From an uncultured Pleurocapsa sp. (lineage in GTDB: Bacteria > Cyanobacteriota > Cyanobacteriia > Cyanobacteriales > Xenococcaceae): 6,150 bases of DNA. Positions 5,765-6,150 of this stretch are shown piece by piece. The notes beneath the pieces were generated by a model. The model ran no database searches and was not told the DNA's origin. It was given only the letters and a program-made list of their open reading frames with translations. How positions within the stretch are numbered: the stretch's first letter is position 1; each line of letters opens with the position of its first letter. Position numbers and translations under genes: made by a program. The stretch covers positions 1 through 6,150 of the forward strand of contig CAKZYI010000534.1 of NCBI GenBank assembly GCA_937884735.1, in the 5' to 3' direction.

Positions 5765-6150
5765 ATGTCATTGTCGGGTTTTGTTCCTGACTTAGATCGG
5801 GTTCTTTCCTGGTTGCCAGATTTAGTCAATATCATCGATTTGGGCTTAGTATTAGCCCTTAGCTATGCCCTCCTGTTAATCATTGGCGAAGGGGAAAGAC
5901 GTAGCTTGTGGATGGTACGAGGTTTTATTGTCCTAATGTTGGCAACAGTTGTTAGCGGACAACTAGAGCTAAAGTTGCTCAAATTTTTACTAGAAAAACT
6001 GGTATTGGGTTCTGCTGTAGCAATGGCAGTAATCTTTCAATCTCAATTTCGCCGCTTTTTAGAACTAATTGGGCGAGGAGAAATACTGCAATTGTTTAAA
6101 AGTTCTGGTAGACCTAATACTCAGCCAGATAGTGTAATAGGCCGTATTGT
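5765..6150 (+). CDS. cdaA: Diadenylate cyclase CdaA, N-terminal part (runs off the window)
   Basis: An open frame from ATG 5765 runs to the right edge with 128 full codons. Three hydrophobic segments (about residues 22-40, 50-64 and 77-91) match the three membrane helices of CdaA-type (DUF147/DisA_N) cyclases. After the third comes FQSQFRRFLELIGRG, the conserved juncture seen as FQPELRRALEQLGRG-like sequence in CdaA of Firmicutes. The full enzyme sits in the cytoplasmic membrane and condenses two ATP into c-di-AMP. The catalytic DGA and RHR motifs lie beyond the window, so activity cannot be judged here. It lies downstream of lysA, the order I recall in other cyanobacteria (usually followed by uppS). 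The Shine-Dalgarno is weak, with only GAG about 12 bases upstream. A separate promoter within 5695-5764 is possible but I see no strong one. Confidence 0.92.
   Translation, partial: MSLSGFVPDLDRVLSWLPDLVNIIDLGLVLALSYALLLIIGEGERRSLWMVRGFIVLMLATVVSGQLELKLLKFLLEKLVLGSAVAMAVIFQSQFRRFLELIGRGEILQLFKSSGRPNTQPDSVIGRI

Overview
The window looks like ordinary chromosomal DNA of a cyanobacterium. Three things support this. The gene set clpC – rimI – lysA – cdaA is an order I recall as conserved in cyanobacteria. LysA has the long cyanobacterial-type form with a YASKAW active-site lysine motif. There are three exact copies of the cyanobacterial palindrome HIP1 (GCGATCGC), where about 0.1 would be expected by chance in 6 kb. 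The DNA is moderately AT-rich, with AT-rich spacers and weak or absent Shine-Dalgarno sequences. The species cannot be fixed; a unicellular, baeocystous or filamentous member with HIP1 would all fit.

Layout. Positions 1-846 (+) hold the 3' part of a decayed gene that continues off the left edge. It is one continuous reading frame broken by three different in-frame stops (TAG, TGA, TAA) and no frameshift over at least 28-843. Its end carries an SGNH-hydrolase-like D-x-x-H motif. Positions 847-922 are a convergent spacer with a good intrinsic terminator for clpC. Positions 923-3394 (-) encode full-length ClpC. Positions 3395-3514 hold candidate tandem promoters for clpC. Positions 3515-4066 (-) encode a RimI-type N-acetyltransferase with a GTG start. 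Positions 4067-4234 are a divergent promoter region. Positions 4235-5644 (+) encode diaminopimelate decarboxylase LysA. Positions 5645-5764 hold a terminator-like hairpin. From 5765 to the right edge (+) is the N-terminal membrane part of the diadenylate cyclase CdaA, cut off before its catalytic motifs.

How the genes fit together. rimI and clpC share a strand with no visible terminator between them, so they may be partly co-transcribed, although clpC seems to have its own promoters. lysA and cdaA run the other way and have a hairpin plus T-run between them, so cdaA expression may be uncoupled from lysA or depend on read-through. LysA drains meso-diaminopimelate, a peptidoglycan precursor, into lysine. 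CdaA makes c-di-AMP, a second messenger tied to osmotic and cell-wall homeostasis. ClpC is the unfoldase of the Clp protease. I see no mobile element, CRISPR array, RNA gene or new defence or biosynthetic system. The most unusual item is the multi-stop but frame-intact remnant at the left.
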